From Chthoniobacteraceae bacterium (GTDB lineage: Bacteria; Verrucomicrobiota; Verrucomicrobiia; Chthoniobacterales; Chthoniobacteraceae): a stretch of DNA of 64,000 nt. The notes beneath the pieces were generated by a model, which saw nothing but the letters and a program-made list of their open reading frames with translations, was not told the DNA's origin and searched no databases. This document shows, piece after piece, positions 40,785-48,526 of this stretch. Position numbers and translations under genes: made by a program. The stretch is taken from positions 26,510 through 90,509 of the forward strand of contig CANIWM010000013.1 of the NCBI GenBank assembly GCA_947471505.1, in the 5' to 3' direction. Positions within the stretch are counted from its first letter, which is position 1, and each line of letters opens with the position of its first letter.

Positions 40785-40892
40785 GAGAATAACCAAAGTG
40801 TGAACAGACACCACCGCACAGGCGACATCCGAGTTGATAGAACGTTCGCCCACCCGCCTCTAGCGGATGCTACGAAGTACGAAAAGCCGGAG

Positions 40893-41666
40893 CTACTGCC
40901 GCCGCCACCACGGAACGAACGCACTGACGGTGCGCTGGTATTCACGGTAGGCGTCGCCTTTGCTTTTCACCGCATATTCCTCGGTGAGCGGGATGCCCGT
41001 CACTTTCCACAGGAAATAGAGCATCAGCAGCGGGCAGATGAGCGTTACCCAACCGCACGGCGAGCCGAGTGCGGTGAGGAAAAACGCCCACCAGATGAGG
41101 CTCTCGAAGAAGTAGTTCGGGTGGCGCGAGTATCCCCACAGCCCGACCTGGCAAACGCGCCCCCGGTTGGCGGGGTCGGCCTTGAAACGTGCAAGCTGGC
41201 GGTCGGCGATGGCTTCGCCGCAGAGTGAAATGACCGCAAGGGCGAGCCCCGCGATTTCCATCACGGAGAGGACGGGCGCGGGATTCCACGCGATGATGAG
41301 AAATGGGAGGGAAAAGATGGTCACGAGCACCGCTTGCATCTGGAAAAAGAGATAGAACATCCCCGTGCCCGGCCAGCGTGCGCGCAGCGTTTCATAGCGG
41401 GTGTCTTCCACGGGATGATGCTTCAAAACGCGCAGCAAAATGTAAGTCCCCAGCCGCAGACTCCAAAGCACACCGATGGCGACGATGGGCCACTTGCGCG
41501 CGGCGCTACCGGGCGAGGTGAGGGCATAGAAGGGCGCGAGGATGGCGACGCCGTAGGACCACGCGACATCGAGAAAACCGTAGTTTTTCACCCGAACGCT
41601 GATCGCCCACGTAGCGGTGAAGTAAGCGACGGCGATGGCGAGTCCGATGAGGAGTGAAGTGAGCAT
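40893..41666 (-). CDS. DUF1295 membrane protein (steroid-reductase-like)
   Basis: 257 residues with about six membrane helices. The C-terminal signature GLWGYSRHPNYFFE followed by LTEEYAVKSKGDAYREYQR is that of the DUF1295/ICMT/steroid 5-alpha-reductase superfamily, in which the C-terminal region binds NADPH or SAM. It lies 6 bp after the DUF2062 gene. DUF1295 genes often accompany cyclopropane-synthase genes, which supports a lipid substrate. Confidence 0.85.
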   Translation of the reverse strand: MLTSLLIGLAIAVAYFTATWAISVRVKNYGFLDVAWSYGVAILAPFYALTSPGSAARKWPIVAIGVLWSLRLGTYILLRVLKHHPVEDTRYETLRARWPGTGMFYLFFQMQAVLVTIFSLPFLIIAWNPAPVLSVMEIAGLALAVISLCGEAIADRQLARFKADPANRGRVCQVGLWGYSRHPNYFFESLIWWAFFLTALGSPCGWVTLICPLLMLYFLWKVTGIPLTEEYAVKSKGDAYREYQRTVSAFVPWWRRQ

Positions 41667-41672
41667 GTTAGT

Positions 41673-42155
41673 CTAGGAAATGCGCCGCGCGGCCCGGCGA
41701 AGAACGGGGAGCATGGCGTAGTAGATCGCGGCGGCAACGAACGGCGCAAGCAGCGCCCATACAATGATCCCACGGACCGCGATCATGCCGAAATCGGCGA
41801 AGAACTTAGTCACATCAGCGCTGAAGCGTTCGAGCAAATACGGGATGGAAAGTGGGATGTGCGGGATGCCAAAGAGGTCGTTGCCTGCTCGGTACATCGG
41901 GATGAGTAGGACCAATTGCGCGGGGTATGCGAGGTAGTTGATGAGTTGGATGACGGGTTGATTGAGCCTCAAAATCCAGGCTGCGAGTCCGCACAAAAGT
42001 GTGGCGGAACCAAGGATGGGGAACACGCCGAGGATAAACCCGAGAGCCACGGTGAGCGCGAGTTTTTCGGGAGTGGCTCCCTGTTTTAGCTGCGCTATGA
42101 CGGGCGCAACGATGCGTCGTCGCCACCACGATTCGCGCGGGACGGCGTCGGTCAT
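41673..42155 (-). CDS. DUF2062 membrane protein
   Basis: 160 residues from the ATG at 42155, which overlaps the stop of the preceding gene (ATGA). Three membrane helices are seen; ALTVALGFILGVFPILGSATLLC and NQPVIQLINYLAYPAQLVLL are the family's core. The family function is unknown. Confidence 0.82.
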   Translation of the reverse strand: MTDAVPRESWWRRRIVAPVIAQLKQGATPEKLALTVALGFILGVFPILGSATLLCGLAAWILRLNQPVIQLINYLAYPAQLVLLIPMYRAGNDLFGIPHIPLSIPYLLERFSADVTKFFADFGMIAVRGIIVWALLAPFVAAAIYYAMLPVLRRAARRIS

Positions 42156-42484
42156 TTGCGGCGGAGAATCAAGTCTTCCATCTTCGCCGTGAGCGGGAGG
42201 CGGAAGAGCTGGATGAGCATGTAAGTCGCCATCGCGATATTGCCCAGAAGCAGGATGCCAAGCAGCCAACCCACACGCGCGAGCACCGTGGTCTCTTTAT
42301 ACGCCAGCCACGCGTAAAACGTGAGGAAGGCGAAGTACGTATCGAACAATGTAGCGATGAACCAAGGATGAGTGGCCACGGCGCGCGGGGTTTTCCAAAG
42401 CGCGACCTCCGTGCTCGCCCACCCGGTGACGGCGAACATGCTGATGAGGACGATGATGAATGCGATGCGCAGGAAAAGAATCAT
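42152..42484 (-). CDS. DUF1475-like membrane protein
   Basis: 110 residues, three predicted helices. WASTEVALWKTPRAVATHPWF, TLFDTYFAFLTFYAWLAYKE and LLGNIAMATYML match my recollection of the DUF1475 pattern. It starts 37 bp after the cyclopropane synthase gene and is coupled to DUF2062 by a 4-base overlap. Function unknown; membrane partner of the operon enzymes inferred. Confidence 0.75.
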   Translation of the reverse strand: MILFLRIAFIIVLISMFAVTGWASTEVALWKTPRAVATHPWFIATLFDTYFAFLTFYAWLAYKETTVLARVGWLLGILLLGNIAMATYMLIQLFRLPLTAKMEDLILRRK

Positions 42485-42521
42485 GGCTTTGGTAAGTTAC
42501 GTTTCGGTCCCTGCGGAAGAC

Positions 42522-43787
42522 TCATCCGTGCCGCAGCCGGGGATTATTAGGAAGGGTGTAAATTGCCTGCACGACGCTGATGTTCCGCATGGCGAAGGCG
42601 GCTTCGCAGTATTGGAGGTAGTAGTTCCATTTGCGGATGAAGCGGTCGTCGAAGCCGAGTGCGCGGACTTCGGCGAGGCGGGCGTTGAAGTTGTCGAACC
42701 ACATTCGTAGCGTGCGGGCGTAGCTGAGTCCGATGTCTTTGATGTCGTGGAGAAACAGGTCGCCGGTCTTGTTCATCGCGGCGTTCACGCGGCTGATGCT
42801 GAGGAGGAGCGAGCCGGGGAAGATGTGCTTTTGAATCCAATCCACCCCGCGGCGAAGCTCGGCGTGCCGGTTGTCAGGGACGGTGATGTATTGCACGCCG
42901 ACCATGCCGTGCGGCTTGAGCAAGCGGTGGAGCTGGCGGCAGTAAGTGGGCAGGTAGCGGTCGCCGAGCGCTTCCATCATTTCGATGGAGACTATCTTGT
43001 CGAACTTGCCGTCGAGCTTCCGGTAGTCTTCGAGCAGGATGTCCACATGGTCGGCGATTCCTTCGCGCTCGAACCGCTCTTTTGCATAGCGGAATTGCTC
43101 CTGCGAAATGGTGACGGTCGTCACACGGCATCCGTAGTTTTTCACCGCATGACACGCGAAGCCGCCCCAGCCGCTGCCGATTTCCAGCACATGGTCGCCG
43201 CTGCGGATGTGGAGCTTGCGGCAAAGCGCGTCGTATTTCTCAATCTGCGCGGCTTCGAGCGATTGGTCCGGCGCGGTGAATATCGCGCTGGAGTAGGTCA
43301 TCGTCGGATCAAGCCACAGACTGTAGAAGTCGTTCCCGAGGTCGTAGTGCTCGGCGATGTTTTGCCGGGCGGTGGTGAGACTGTTGGGGCGCAGCAGGTG
43401 ATTGATTCGGTTGGTGAACTTGAGCAGGCCCAGCGCGAACGAGCGCGTTCTGGAGCCGGACATCGCGGGCGAGTTCTCGATATTCAGGACGGCCCACGAG
43501 ATGACGCGCTCAATGTTGTCCGTGTCCCATTCGCCATCGACGTAACTTTCCCCAAACCCAATATCGCCATGGAGCACGCAGCGCTTGAAAAACGCTGCGT
43601 CGCGAATGCGCATGGTTGCATGGATTGCCGCGCCGGGAGTTCCGATGGTGCGCTTGCTCCCGTCGGGAAGCTCCAGCGCGAGGGCGCCCTCCGTCATTCT
43701 ACCAAGTGCATCCAGAACGATGCGCTGGTAAAGGCCGGGCTGTGTCGTTGCGGAAAGTGGAGCTGTGGCGGCGAGCGATTCGTTCAT
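42522..43787 (-). CDS. cfa: Cyclopropane-fatty-acyl-phospholipid synthase
   Basis: 421 residues from the ATG at 43787, overlapping the DUF1365 stop (ATGA). It would methylenate unsaturated acyl chains of membrane phospholipids with SAM. Seen: an N-terminal lipid-binding domain (FGESYVDGEWDTDN), NIAEHYDLGNDFYSLWLD, MTYSSAIF, the SAM motif VLEIGSGWGGFACHAV, FDKIVSIEMMEALG and the KHIFPGSLL segment. Position between DUF1365 and small membrane genes is a recurring arrangement in light or singlet-oxygen response clusters. Confidence 0.92.
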   Translation of the reverse strand: MNESLAATAPLSATTQPGLYQRIVLDALGRMTEGALALELPDGSKRTIGTPGAAIHATMRIRDAAFFKRCVLHGDIGFGESYVDGEWDTDNIERVISWAVLNIENSPAMSGSRTRSFALGLLKFTNRINHLLRPNSLTTARQNIAEHYDLGNDFYSLWLDPTMTYSSAIFTAPDQSLEAAQIEKYDALCRKLHIRSGDHVLEIGSGWGGFACHAVKNYGCRVTTVTISQEQFRYAKERFEREGIADHVDILLEDYRKLDGKFDKIVSIEMMEALGDRYLPTYCRQLHRLLKPHGMVGVQYITVPDNRHAELRRGVDWIQKHIFPGSLLLSISRVNAAMNKTGDLFLHDIKDIGLSYARTLRMWFDNFNARLAEVRALGFDDRFIRKWNYYLQYCEAAFAMRNISVVQAIYTLPNNPRLRHG

Positions 43788-44581
43788 GGGGCTTTCGGAG
43801 CGATGGAAGAATGTGGTTTCAGGACGTCGCGCTGCATGTCGGGATTTGCGTTTTTGCGATGAAATGGGAGCCGTTTCAACCACAGAATGAACGCGTGCCA
43901 ATGAATGAGGCTGATCACTTTCAGCGTGATGAGCGGATATTTGAGGGTCAGCCACATCAGTCGTCCTGTGGTGAGCGGCGTGCGTTTTCCCGTGAGCGCG
44001 CTGAGCAACACGCGGCGCTCGCCGTCGCGGTCGTCGATGTGAATGTCGAGGATTTCGCCGGGGACGCGGAGTTTGAAGTCGAATGAAAGGTCGAGCGCAG
44101 AGAATGGGGAGACGTAGAAGTGCTTCGGTGTGATGAGCCGGAAGGTGCCGTCGGGAGTCGGTGCGGGGATAAGGTACGGTTTCATCTCGCGGAACGTGTT
44201 GCCGACTTGGACGACGGCGCACAGCGGCGAGCCCGCTGCGTCGAAGCAGAAGTAGAATGAGACTGGATTGAAAACATAGCCGAGCACGCGCGGGAGTGTG
44301 ACGAACTGGATACGCCCGCCGGGCGGGAATTGGATGCCGTTCAGAGCGAGATAGCCGATGACGTTCTCCTTCACCGACTTGGTCTCAAGTCCCTCAATCG
44401 TGAGGTGATCACGATCCCGAAACTCGTAGAGGTTCCAGCGATTCCGGCTGAGGAACGGAATGCGGAGAGAGTCGATCTCATCGAGATCGAGGGAGAACAT
44501 GAAGATACGATAGCGAAACTGATTCACCTTCGGCTCCAGCCGGTGATGCATCACGTCGCATTCGTAGAGGCACGAGTTCAT
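43784..44581 (-). CDS. DUF1365 family protein
   Basis: 265 residues from the ATG at 44581 (ATGA overlap with the oxidoreductase gene). The family pattern is clear: ECDVMHHRLEPKVNQFRYRIFMFSLDLDE near the N-terminus and VTLPRVLGYVFNPVSFYFCFD in the middle, then KHFYVSPFSALDLSFDF. The family nearly always occurs beside an amine-oxidase-like FAD protein and a cyclopropane synthase, as here, and is linked to modified fatty acids. The exact reaction is unknown. Confidence 0.92.
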   Translation of the reverse strand: MNSCLYECDVMHHRLEPKVNQFRYRIFMFSLDLDEIDSLRIPFLSRNRWNLYEFRDRDHLTIEGLETKSVKENVIGYLALNGIQFPPGGRIQFVTLPRVLGYVFNPVSFYFCFDAAGSPLCAVVQVGNTFREMKPYLIPAPTPDGTFRLITPKHFYVSPFSALDLSFDFKLRVPGEILDIHIDDRDGERRVLLSALTGKRTPLTTGRLMWLTLKYPLITLKVISLIHWHAFILWLKRLPFHRKNANPDMQRDVLKPHSSIAPKAP

Positions 44582-45846
44582 GCCCAAATCGGCTCGCCCG
44601 TCACGGCGCGTGCGCATTCCAGCCCGCTCGTGAAACCGTCTTCGTGGAAGCCATACTTGAACCACGCTCCGGCGTAGTAGGTCGTTTGGTCGGGTGTGAT
44701 GAGGTTGAGCGCGGGCAGTTCTTTTTGCGCGGCGATGGCGGCGAGGTTGAAAAGCGGATGCTCGTAGTCGATGCGGCGATGCACTTTATCGGGCGCGATT
44801 TGGTCGTGGCAGTTGAGCGAGACGAAGTAGTTCACGCGGTCCGATACGCCTTGGAGCTGATTCATCCAATAGTGGACGGTCGGGAGTCCGTTGCCGCCGG
44901 CCTCGATCCGGTAGTTCCACGCAGCCCAGCAACGGCGGGTGCGCGGCATGATGGATTCGTCGCTGTGAAGCGTGGCGATATTTGGCTGGTATTTGAATTC
45001 CCGCAGCAGCCGCGACTCCGTGTCCGTCGGGTCCGCGAGTATTGCCAGTGCTTGATCGGCGTGGCAGGCGAGGACGACTTTGTCGAACTCCCGCACCTCG
45101 CCATCGGCGGAGGTCACGCGGGCAGTAGTGGCGGTGCGCTCGACGCGGACGGCTTTCTTATTCACCCCGATGCGGTCGCGGAATGGGGCGGTGATTTTCT
45201 GCACATACGACTTCGCGCCGTTCAGGACGGTGTGCCATTGGTGCTGCGTATCGAGGCCGAGAAACCCGTGGTTGTGCCAGAATCGCAGCAGCGTCACTGC
45301 GGGGAAATCGAGCATCAGCGCAGGTGGCGTGCTCCACACCGATGCGCTCATCGGGACGAGATACCGCTGCAAAAAGTCCGTGCCGTATTTTCGTTCCGCC
45401 ACGTATTCGCGGAGCGTCATCGTCGCATAGCGGGGGTCGTCGAGGGCCGCGACCGCCTCTGCGTTGAATCGGTTGGTCTGCATCAGCATTTTCCAATGAC
45501 GCAAATTCAGGAGGTTGCGGCGCTGGCCGAAAAGGAGATTCAGGCTTCCACCATTATACTCCAGCCCGCTCGTGCACTCCCGCACGCTGAAGGACATGTC
45601 GGTCGGCTTCGTCGCGACATCCAATTCGCTGAAAAGGCGGGTGAGGTTCGGATACGTGACGTGATTAAACACCATGAACCCGGTGTCGATGGGCACCGGG
45701 CGTCCGGCCTCGTCCACCGTGATCGTATTGGTGTGACCACCGACGTAGTGGTGCTGTTCGTAGAGCGAAATGTCGTAGCGACCGTGCAGAAAATGCGCAG
45801 CGCCCAGCCCGGAGATGCCTGTGCCGATGATTGCGAGCGATTTCAC
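44578..45846 (-). CDS. FAD-dependent oxidoreductase, amine-oxidase-like
   Basis: 422 residues from a GTG at 45846 that overlaps the lipocalin stop (GTGA); this start puts the FAD-binding GTGISGLGAAHFL at the N-terminus. Also seen: YEQHHYVGGHTNT, IDTGFMVFNHVTYPNL, FDKVVLACHADQALAIL and the C-terminal YAGAWFKYGFHEDG closing the FAD site. This is the partner normally encoded next to DUF1365 and likely acts on acyl chains or lipid-bound radicals; the substrate is inferred from context only. Confidence 0.9.
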   Translation of the reverse strand: MKSLAIIGTGISGLGAAHFLHGRYDISLYEQHHYVGGHTNTITVDEAGRPVPIDTGFMVFNHVTYPNLTRLFSELDVATKPTDMSFSVRECTSGLEYNGGSLNLLFGQRRNLLNLRHWKMLMQTNRFNAEAVAALDDPRYATMTLREYVAERKYGTDFLQRYLVPMSASVWSTPPALMLDFPAVTLLRFWHNHGFLGLDTQHQWHTVLNGAKSYVQKITAPFRDRIGVNKKAVRVERTATTARVTSADGEVREFDKVVLACHADQALAILADPTDTESRLLREFKYQPNIATLHSDESIMPRTRRCWAAWNYRIEAGGNGLPTVHYWMNQLQGVSDRVNYFVSLNCHDQIAPDKVHRRIDYEHPLFNLAAIAAQKELPALNLITPDQTTYYAGAWFKYGFHEDGFTSGLECARAVTGEPIWA

Positions 45847-46373
45847 GGTTCGGGAATCTGAGGCACCATCACGAACCGCGCCGGATCGTAGCCCTGCGCG
45901 GCAAGCCTCGCCATGATCTCGCCGCGCGTCTTCTCCGGCAGGGTTTTTCCGCGCGCCATAATCCATCCGTAATTGCGGGAAGGATGCCCGACAACCGTCC
46001 AGCGATACTGCGGGTCGAGATCGATGATGAGATATTCGACGGTGACGAAGCCGAAGAACCTCACGCGCCACTCGGCATTCGTCTCGCGATTGTGTACCCA
46101 CGCCAGCGCATCCACGCGCTGCTGAGGGGCGGCGAACGAGCCCTTCCGGGAGACGAACCAATTATCAATACGCCCGTCTGCCCGCATGGCGTAGCTCTCC
46201 ACCGAATCCACGCGGCCTTTTTCTGCAAAGTAAGGGATGTTCGAGATGACACGCCAATCGCCCATATAGCGCTTCAAATCCACATGCTGCACCGTGCGCA
46301 ACGGGGCGGTTTGAGTCGCGCATCCGCTGATGAATGCGGCAAAAAATAGGAGCAGTAAGCGGATAGAAGTCAT
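45843..46373 (-). CDS. Lipocalin-family lipoprotein
   Basis: 176 residues. A signal peptide with lipobox (FISGCATQ, Cys18) predicts a membrane lipoprotein. The bacterial lipocalin (Blc) signature is VDLKRYMGDWRVISNIPYF, with VEYLIIDLDPQYRWTVVGHPSRNYGWIM later. Blc-type proteins bind lysophospholipids or fatty acids. Both ends overlap neighbouring genes by 4 bp (ATGA, GTGA), so it belongs firmly to the operon. Confidence 0.92.
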   Translation of the reverse strand: MTSIRLLLLFFAAFISGCATQTAPLRTVQHVDLKRYMGDWRVISNIPYFAEKGRVDSVESYAMRADGRIDNWFVSRKGSFAAPQQRVDALAWVHNRETNAEWRVRFFGFVTVEYLIIDLDPQYRWTVVGHPSRNYGWIMARGKTLPEKTRGEIMARLAAQGYDPARFVMVPQIPEP

Positions 46374-46849
46374 CGTGATAAACCGACTGTATCCAATCGC
46401 GTCGGCGGCGAGAAGAACCTTCCAAGCTCACGCTGCCGAAACTCGAAGATGCGCTCTATATCAGGCCGGACGAGGAGTCCGTGGAGGGGGAAATCGAACC
46501 ACACTGCATACCGCACCACGTCGCGGCAAAGCGTGCCGCCGTACCTCGGCTCAAAGATGTGCTCATGATGCCAAAGCCGATACGGCCCGCGTCGTTGCTC
46601 ATCCACAAACCGCCGCTGCGGCTCCCATACCGTGATTTCGCTCTGCCAGCGTACGGGCACGCCGCGCACCCGCAAGCGGTAGTCGATGAGAGCGCCCTGC
46701 TTCATTAGAATCGGCCGTGGCGAGAGGATGCGGAAGTTCACCCACGGGGGCGTAATGCGCTCCAGATTCGCAGCATTGGAGAAAAACGGGAAGACTTCAC
46801 AGACCGGGCGAGGTAGCCAAAGTTCGCAGGAAAATTCGCGGAGTTTCAT
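46370..46849 (-). CDS. SRPBCC/START-like ligand-binding protein
   Basis: 159 residues from the ATG at 46849 (a TTG two codons earlier is less likely). EFSCELWLPRPVCEVFPFFSN, NLERITPPWVNF and YRLRVRGVPVRWQSEIT are typical of the polyketide-cyclase/START-like (SRPBCC) family, which forms a hydrophobic pocket. It starts 9 bp after the sigma-factor gene and overlaps the lipocalin gene by 4 bp. A lipid-type ligand is inferred from context. Confidence 0.85.
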   Translation of the reverse strand: MKLREFSCELWLPRPVCEVFPFFSNAANLERITPPWVNFRILSPRPILMKQGALIDYRLRVRGVPVRWQSEITVWEPQRRFVDEQRRGPYRLWHHEHIFEPRYGGTLCRDVVRYAVWFDFPLHGLLVRPDIERIFEFRQRELGRFFSPPTRLDTVGLSR

Positions 46850-46858
46850 CGCCAAAAA

Positions 46859-47482
46859 TTAGACACCCATCGACGGTGATCCGAGCGCAGCCATCTCGAC
46901 GCTAAGCAAGTCTTGCAACTTCTTCATTCCTCTCCGGATACGAGCCTTCACAGTCCCGACAGGGAGAGCGAGTTTCTTGGCCACGGTCGGATAGGGCATA
47001 TCGTCGAAGAATGCGAGTTGGATGGCCGCTTGTTGATCCGCGTTCAATTTCGCAATCGCTGCGCGAATGATCGCTGCACGCTCGGCGGTAATAGCATCCA
47101 GCCGCGAGTCTCGATCATCGAATCGAGCGTCCGTTTTTCCCTCCTCTTCAAATTCGGAATTTAGCCGAGCCCGGCGATTCACACTACGCAACCGGTCGAT
47201 GGACTTGTTCCTCGTCAGCGCGACGAGCCAAGTCGATGCTTTGCCCTTCGCACCATCAAACGCCGCCGCCCGATCCCACACCAAAATGAAGACGTCTTGG
47301 ACTACATCCTGAGCGGCTTCGCGGTTGTTTAGCACCCCCATCGCAACGGTAAAGAGGAGCCCATGCATCTGGCGGTAGAGGGCGTCGAAGCTCGCACGAT
47401 CTCCGTTGGCTATTTGCTCCAAGAGGCGAGTTTCTTCTGCGGGTCCTGCATCCATGTCTTTTAGTCGGTTATTATTGTTCAT
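46859..47482 (-). CDS. ECF-type sigma factor of the lipid operon
   Basis: 207 residues from the ATG at 47482 (ATG at 47455 is an alternative). Region 2: NREAAQDVVQDVFILVWDRAAAFDG; region 4: MPYPTVAKKLALPVGTVKARIRRGMKKL. It resembles ECF factors that head light- or singlet-oxygen-induced clusters. No ChrR-type anti-sigma is adjacent; instead the divergent CarH-like regulator is the candidate controller. A perfect TTGACA at 47517-47512 overlaps a regulator half-site, and any -10 (CAAAGT) is poor, so the transcript would be nearly leaderless from this start. Confidence 0.9.
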   Translation of the reverse strand: MNNNNRLKDMDAGPAEETRLLEQIANGDRASFDALYRQMHGLLFTVAMGVLNNREAAQDVVQDVFILVWDRAAAFDGAKGKASTWLVALTRNKSIDRLRSVNRRARLNSEFEEEGKTDARFDDRDSRLDAITAERAAIIRAAIAKLNADQQAAIQLAFFDDMPYPTVAKKLALPVGTVKARIRRGMKKLQDLLSVEMAALGSPSMGV

Positions 47483-47581
47483 GTCTAGACTTTGTCTCGT
47501 TTTTCCCGAGTTGTCAAGAGTTTGTCTATGCATCTTTTAAGAGAAAGGGATCGTTTTATTGAAGATGTCTCACTTTTGTCT
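47482..47581. promoter_or_regulatory. Predicted CarH/LitR operator, three pairs of 11-bp-spaced repeats
   Basis: On the plus strand TGTCT occurs at 47482 and 47493, TGTCA/TGTCT at 47512 and 47523, and TGTCT at 47566 and 47577; each pair is exactly 11 bp apart. The first two pairs cover the sigma-gene start and its TTGACA; the third lies 19 bp before the regulator's ATG. B12-dependent CarH tetramers bind direct repeats of about 11 bp, so geometry fits, though the half-site sequence differs from the published Thermus consensus. Confidence 0.65.
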
Positions 47582-47599
47582 CACTTTTAATCCGCAATA

Positions 47600-48526
47600 A
47601 TGAATCATGGAGTTTCAATAGCGATCGCCGCGCGCCGCACGGGGCTTTCCCAACACGTTATCCGTGCGTGGGAGAAGCGCTATGGGGCGACCCGCCCATC
47701 GCGGACCGACACGAAACGGCGACTATATTCCGATGAGGAAATCGAGCGCCTACAACTCCTCCGCAGAGCCACGCAAGCCGGACACAGCATCGGGAATATC
47801 GCCACACTCAGCGTCGATGCGCTCCGCATTCTTGCTGAAGAGAAGACGCCGGATGGAGCCCCGGAAAGCTTACCCGACACGGCAGAGACAATCCTTTCAG
47901 CAGCGCTCGACGCAGTGCGATCGCTCGACTGCACAGCTCTGGAGAGCGTGCTCCAGTCCGGCGTCGTCACCTTGGGGCGAGGGCTGCTGACGCTCCGCGT
48001 GATCGTACCGCTGATTCAACAAATCGGCGATGGATGGGAACGCGGCACCCTTCGAATCGCTCACGAACACTGCGTTAGCGCCGTAATTCGGACGGTGCTC
48101 GGGGCCTTCGTGCACGCTCATTCGCCTACGGCAAATGCACCCGTCCTAGTCGTCACCACGCCGCCCGGCCAGGTCCACGAACTCGGTGCGCTGATCGTTG
48201 CCTCCACAGCCACGGACTGCGGCTGGAAGGTCGTCTATCTTGGGCCGAGCTTGCCACCTGAGGAGATCGCCGCCGTTTATGAGCGGAGCAATGCAAACGC
48301 CCTGGCACTCAGCATCATCTATCCGGCAGACGACCCGATGCTTCCCGCGCAGCTTCGCGCGATCCGCCAACTTTTGCCCACAGCGCCCATCATTGCCGGC
48401 GGACGCGCAACAGTCAGCTACCAAGCCGTCCTCAGCGAGGTCCGCTTCACCGTCTGCGAAGACATCGCCAGCACGATCCGCGTCCTAGAAGCCGTCCGCA
48501 TGGCGCGGATTCCTTCAGCGTCGTAG
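47600..48526 (+). CDS. MerR-type B12-binding photoreceptor regulator (CarH/LitR family)
   Basis: 308 residues. Residues 1-75 are a MerR winged helix (SIAIAARRTGLSQHVIRAWEKRYG, RLYSDEEIERLQLL). Residues about 95-175 form the four-helix B12-cap with the W-x9-EH motif intact (Trp146, Glu156, His157). The C-terminal B12-binding Rossmann domain has the lower-ligand His193 in GQVHELGALI, then VVYLGPSLPPEEI and IIAGGRA. In the dark such proteins bind adenosylcobalamin and repress; light releases them. It is divergent from the sigma-led operon and probably autoregulated. The stop overlaps the convergent gene's end by 12 bp. Confidence 0.92.
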   Translation: MNHGVSIAIAARRTGLSQHVIRAWEKRYGATRPSRTDTKRRLYSDEEIERLQLLRRATQAGHSIGNIATLSVDALRILAEEKTPDGAPESLPDTAETILSAALDAVRSLDCTALESVLQSGVVTLGRGLLTLRVIVPLIQQIGDGWERGTLRIAHEHCVSAVIRTVLGAFVHAHSPTANAPVLVVTTPPGQVHELGALIVASTATDCGWKVVYLGPSLPPEEIAAVYERSNANALALSIIYPADDPMLPAQLRAIRQLLPTAPIIAGGRATVSYQAVLSEVRFTVCEDIASTIRVLEAVRMARIPSAS

